In this document: positions 7,052 through 7,928 of the stretch, piece by piece
Numbering within the stretch: the stretch's first letter is position 1
Layout of the letters: every line of letters starts with the position of its first letter
Source of the DNA: Alphaproteobacteria bacterium
GTDB lineage: Bacteria; Pseudomonadota; Alphaproteobacteria; Rhodobacterales; Rhodobacteraceae
Reading direction: 5' to 3'
Assembly (NCBI GenBank): GCA_030424705.1
Contig: JAUHWJ010000068.1
Location: 1 to 7,928, forward strand
Length of the DNA stretch: 7,928 nt
Made by a program: the position numbers and the translations under genes
Notes under the pieces: generated by a model
What the model was told of the DNA's origin: nothing
What the model saw: only the letters and a program-made list of their open reading frames with translations
The model's database searches: none

Positions 7052-7176
7052 CCCGAACCCCTGTTCCGCCTCGCGCGAGTTTCCGCACGAACAGGGGGCG
7101 GGATCAAGCGCGCTCGCGCGGTAGTCAGCTGCGGAGCATCGCAACGCAGGCGAAGCACCCGGCGGAGGACGCCCCG
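7052..7176. other. Intergenic region between the plsC-type and lplT-type genes
   Basis: A 125-bp gap on a strand where the other junction (lplT-gluQ) is an overlap. It is large enough for its own promoter for lplT-gluQ. Besides the inverted repeat described separately I see no convincing -35/-10 pair, no Rho-independent terminator (no T run after a hairpin) and no small ORF with a ribosome binding site. Confidence 0.5.
7058..7097 (-). promoter_or_regulatory. Inverted repeat in the leader of the LplT-like gene, covering its ribosome binding site
   Basis: CCCCTGTTC (7058-7066) and GAACAGGGG (7089-7097) are perfect 9-bp inverted arms. Between them is a 10-bp palindrome CTCGCGCGAG (7070-7079). 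On the minus-strand transcript the 3' arm holds the AGGGG that serves as the likely Shine-Dalgarno site, 6 nt before the ATG at 7051. The transcript could therefore fold with the ribosome binding site paired. The ATG-proximal arm also forms a small dyad GAAC-N4-GTTC (7055-7066). The structure could be an operator, an RNA hairpin or chance; function is not shown. Confidence 0.4.
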
Positions 7177-7928
7177 CTACTCGTTCCCGGCCTTCCGCGC
7201 GAAACGATCCTCCGCCGCTGCAAGCTCCGCCGACCCGGCATGTTCGCGGATCAGCGCCATCGTCGCCGCCTCGACCTCGGATTCGATCCGGGCCATGAAC
7301 TCGTCCTTCTCCAGCCCCGGCAGGATTGGCGGCAGATACTGGATCGCGCCCGTCCGCCCGGGCTTCTTGCCCCATTCCCGCTTGGGCCAGATCGCGCCGA
7401 GCGACTGCGCGACGGGGACGACCGGGATCTTCGCGGCATCGTATATATTGAAGACTCCGGTGCGGTAGCGCGCCTTGGCCCCGAGCGCCATCAGCTCGCC
7501 CTCGGGATAGATGAGGATCGGCCGGCCTTGCGCCGCGACCCGCACCGCCCCTTCCCGGATCATCTCGGTCAGCCCCTGCGGCCCGCCCTCGACGGACACG
7601 GTGATGAGGTCGAGCTTGCGGATGAGAGCGCCGAGGAAGGGCAGGTCCCCCAGCTCCTTCATCACCACCGCCCCGCAATCGGAATGCCGGCCGAAGATCA
7701 CCGCGACGTCGAGTTCGGACTGGTGCTTGGGCGCCAGCACATAGGGCGGCGGCGGCAGGTTCTCCGCCCCCCGCACCTCGATCCGCCCGCCGAGGCAGAT
7801 CCGGACCCACCATTGCGTCCAGCGGCACCAGGAGGCGATCATCGCCCGGGTCCTGTCGGGCGAGACGAAGCGGCAGGCGGCGGCGATCCACATGGCGCGC
7901 ACGAAGGTGACGGCGTAAAAGACGACGT
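7177..7928 (-). CDS. plsC: PlsC-type lysophospholipid/1-acylglycerol-3-phosphate acyltransferase (5' end outside window)
   Basis: Transfers an acyl chain to the free hydroxyl of lysophosphatidate or a lysophospholipid at the inner face of the membrane. Numbering from the GTG at 7902: acyltransferase motif I HQSELD (H60 and D65, the H-x4-D catalytic pair), a glycine/arginine region FLGALIRKLDLITV (90-103), motif III YPEGELMALG (132-141), and a proline-rich motif IPVVPVAQSLG after it. The frame stays open to the right edge, reading VVFYAVTFVRAMW. This hydrophobic stretch resembles the N-terminal membrane segment of PlsC proteins, so the GTG at 7902 is probably an internal valine and the true start lies beyond the window. 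The stop is TAG at 7177-7179. The gene precedes an LplT-like transporter on the same strand, which points to lysophospholipid re-acylation as much as to primary phosphatidate synthesis. Family assignment is secure; the acyl acceptor is inferred. Confidence 0.92.
   Translation of the reverse strand, partial: VVFYAVTFVRAMWIAAACRFVSPDRTRAMIASWCRWTQWWVRICLGGRIEVRGAENLPPPPYVLAPKHQSELDVAVIFGRHSDCGAVVMKELGDLPFLGALIRKLDLITVSVEGGPQGLTEMIREGAVRVAAQGRPILIYPEGELMALGAKARYRTGVFNIYDAAKIPVVPVAQSLGAIWPKREWGKKPGRTGAIQYLPPILPGLEKDEFMARIESEVEAATMALIREHAGSAELAAAEDRFARKAGNE

Noticed and set aside
7055..7066. GAAC-N4-GTTC dyad as a LexA/SOS box
   Set aside because: This spacing is the Gram-positive type; alphaproteobacterial LexA sites are direct GTTC-N7-GTTC repeats, and the downstream gene is not a DNA-damage gene. 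A single match proves nothing.
7052..7891. Upstream extension of the MFS frame across the acyltransferase gene (727 codons in all)
   Set aside because: The N-terminal 280 residues are the acyltransferase read in the wrong frame. It is not a true fusion, since the acyltransferase has its own intact frame and stop.
1..7928. Mobile elements, CRISPR arrays, tRNA/rRNA genes or defence systems
   Set aside because: No transposase or integrase motif, no regularly spaced repeats, no tRNA-like cloverleaf noticed, and every stretch above about 160 bp is accounted for by a coding gene.

Overview
The window reads as chromosomal DNA from a very GC-rich alphaproteobacterium. It is roughly 70% G+C by eye, with strongly GC-biased third codon positions and long spurious ORFs opposite the real genes. 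Gene content (AMP nucleosidase, choline-sulfatase, GluQ-RS, a fatty-acyl-AMP ligase/SDR pair of the kind used in alphaproteobacterial ceramide synthesis) fits a Rhodobacterales-type organism, but the genus cannot be fixed from this sequence. I see no rRNA, tRNA, CRISPR, insertion sequence, integrase or phage gene, and no change in composition suggesting recent transfer. It is a densely packed housekeeping and lipid-metabolism region.

Layout, left to right: (1) the 3' part of amn (AMP nucleosidase), + strand, cut by the left edge; (2) a complete choline-sulfatase gene, betC, on the - strand, convergent with amn and separated from it by 3 bp; (3) a 154-bp divergent intergenic region; (4) a + strand two-gene unit, a fatty-acyl-AMP ligase-like adenylating enzyme followed by an NAD(P)-dependent epimerase/dehydratase-family reductase, joined by a 4-nt GTGA stop/start overlap; (5) a - strand group read from the right edge inwards: a PlsC-type acyltransferase (cut by the right edge), a 125-bp gap containing an inverted repeat, an LplT-type MFS lysophospholipid transporter, and gluQ (glutamyl-Q tRNA(Asp) synthetase), which overlaps the transporter by another GTGA. 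The + and - strand groups meet tail to tail, with the reductase and gluQ overlapping by 17 bp.

How the genes may work together: PlsC and LplT together look like the transport and acylation steps of lysophospholipid recycling, which in E. coli are carried by LplT and Aas. The acyl-AMP ligase plus reductase resemble two of the accessory enzymes of bacterial ceramide synthesis; the other expected enzymes (serine palmitoyltransferase, dedicated acyl carrier protein, ceramide synthase) are not in this window. Five of the seven genes are familiar families. The most interesting points are the lipid-related pairing, the compressed gene junctions (two GTGA couplings, one 17-bp tail overlap, one 3-bp tail gap), and a leader inverted repeat covering the transporter ribosome binding site. 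I found no strong evidence for an undescribed system.
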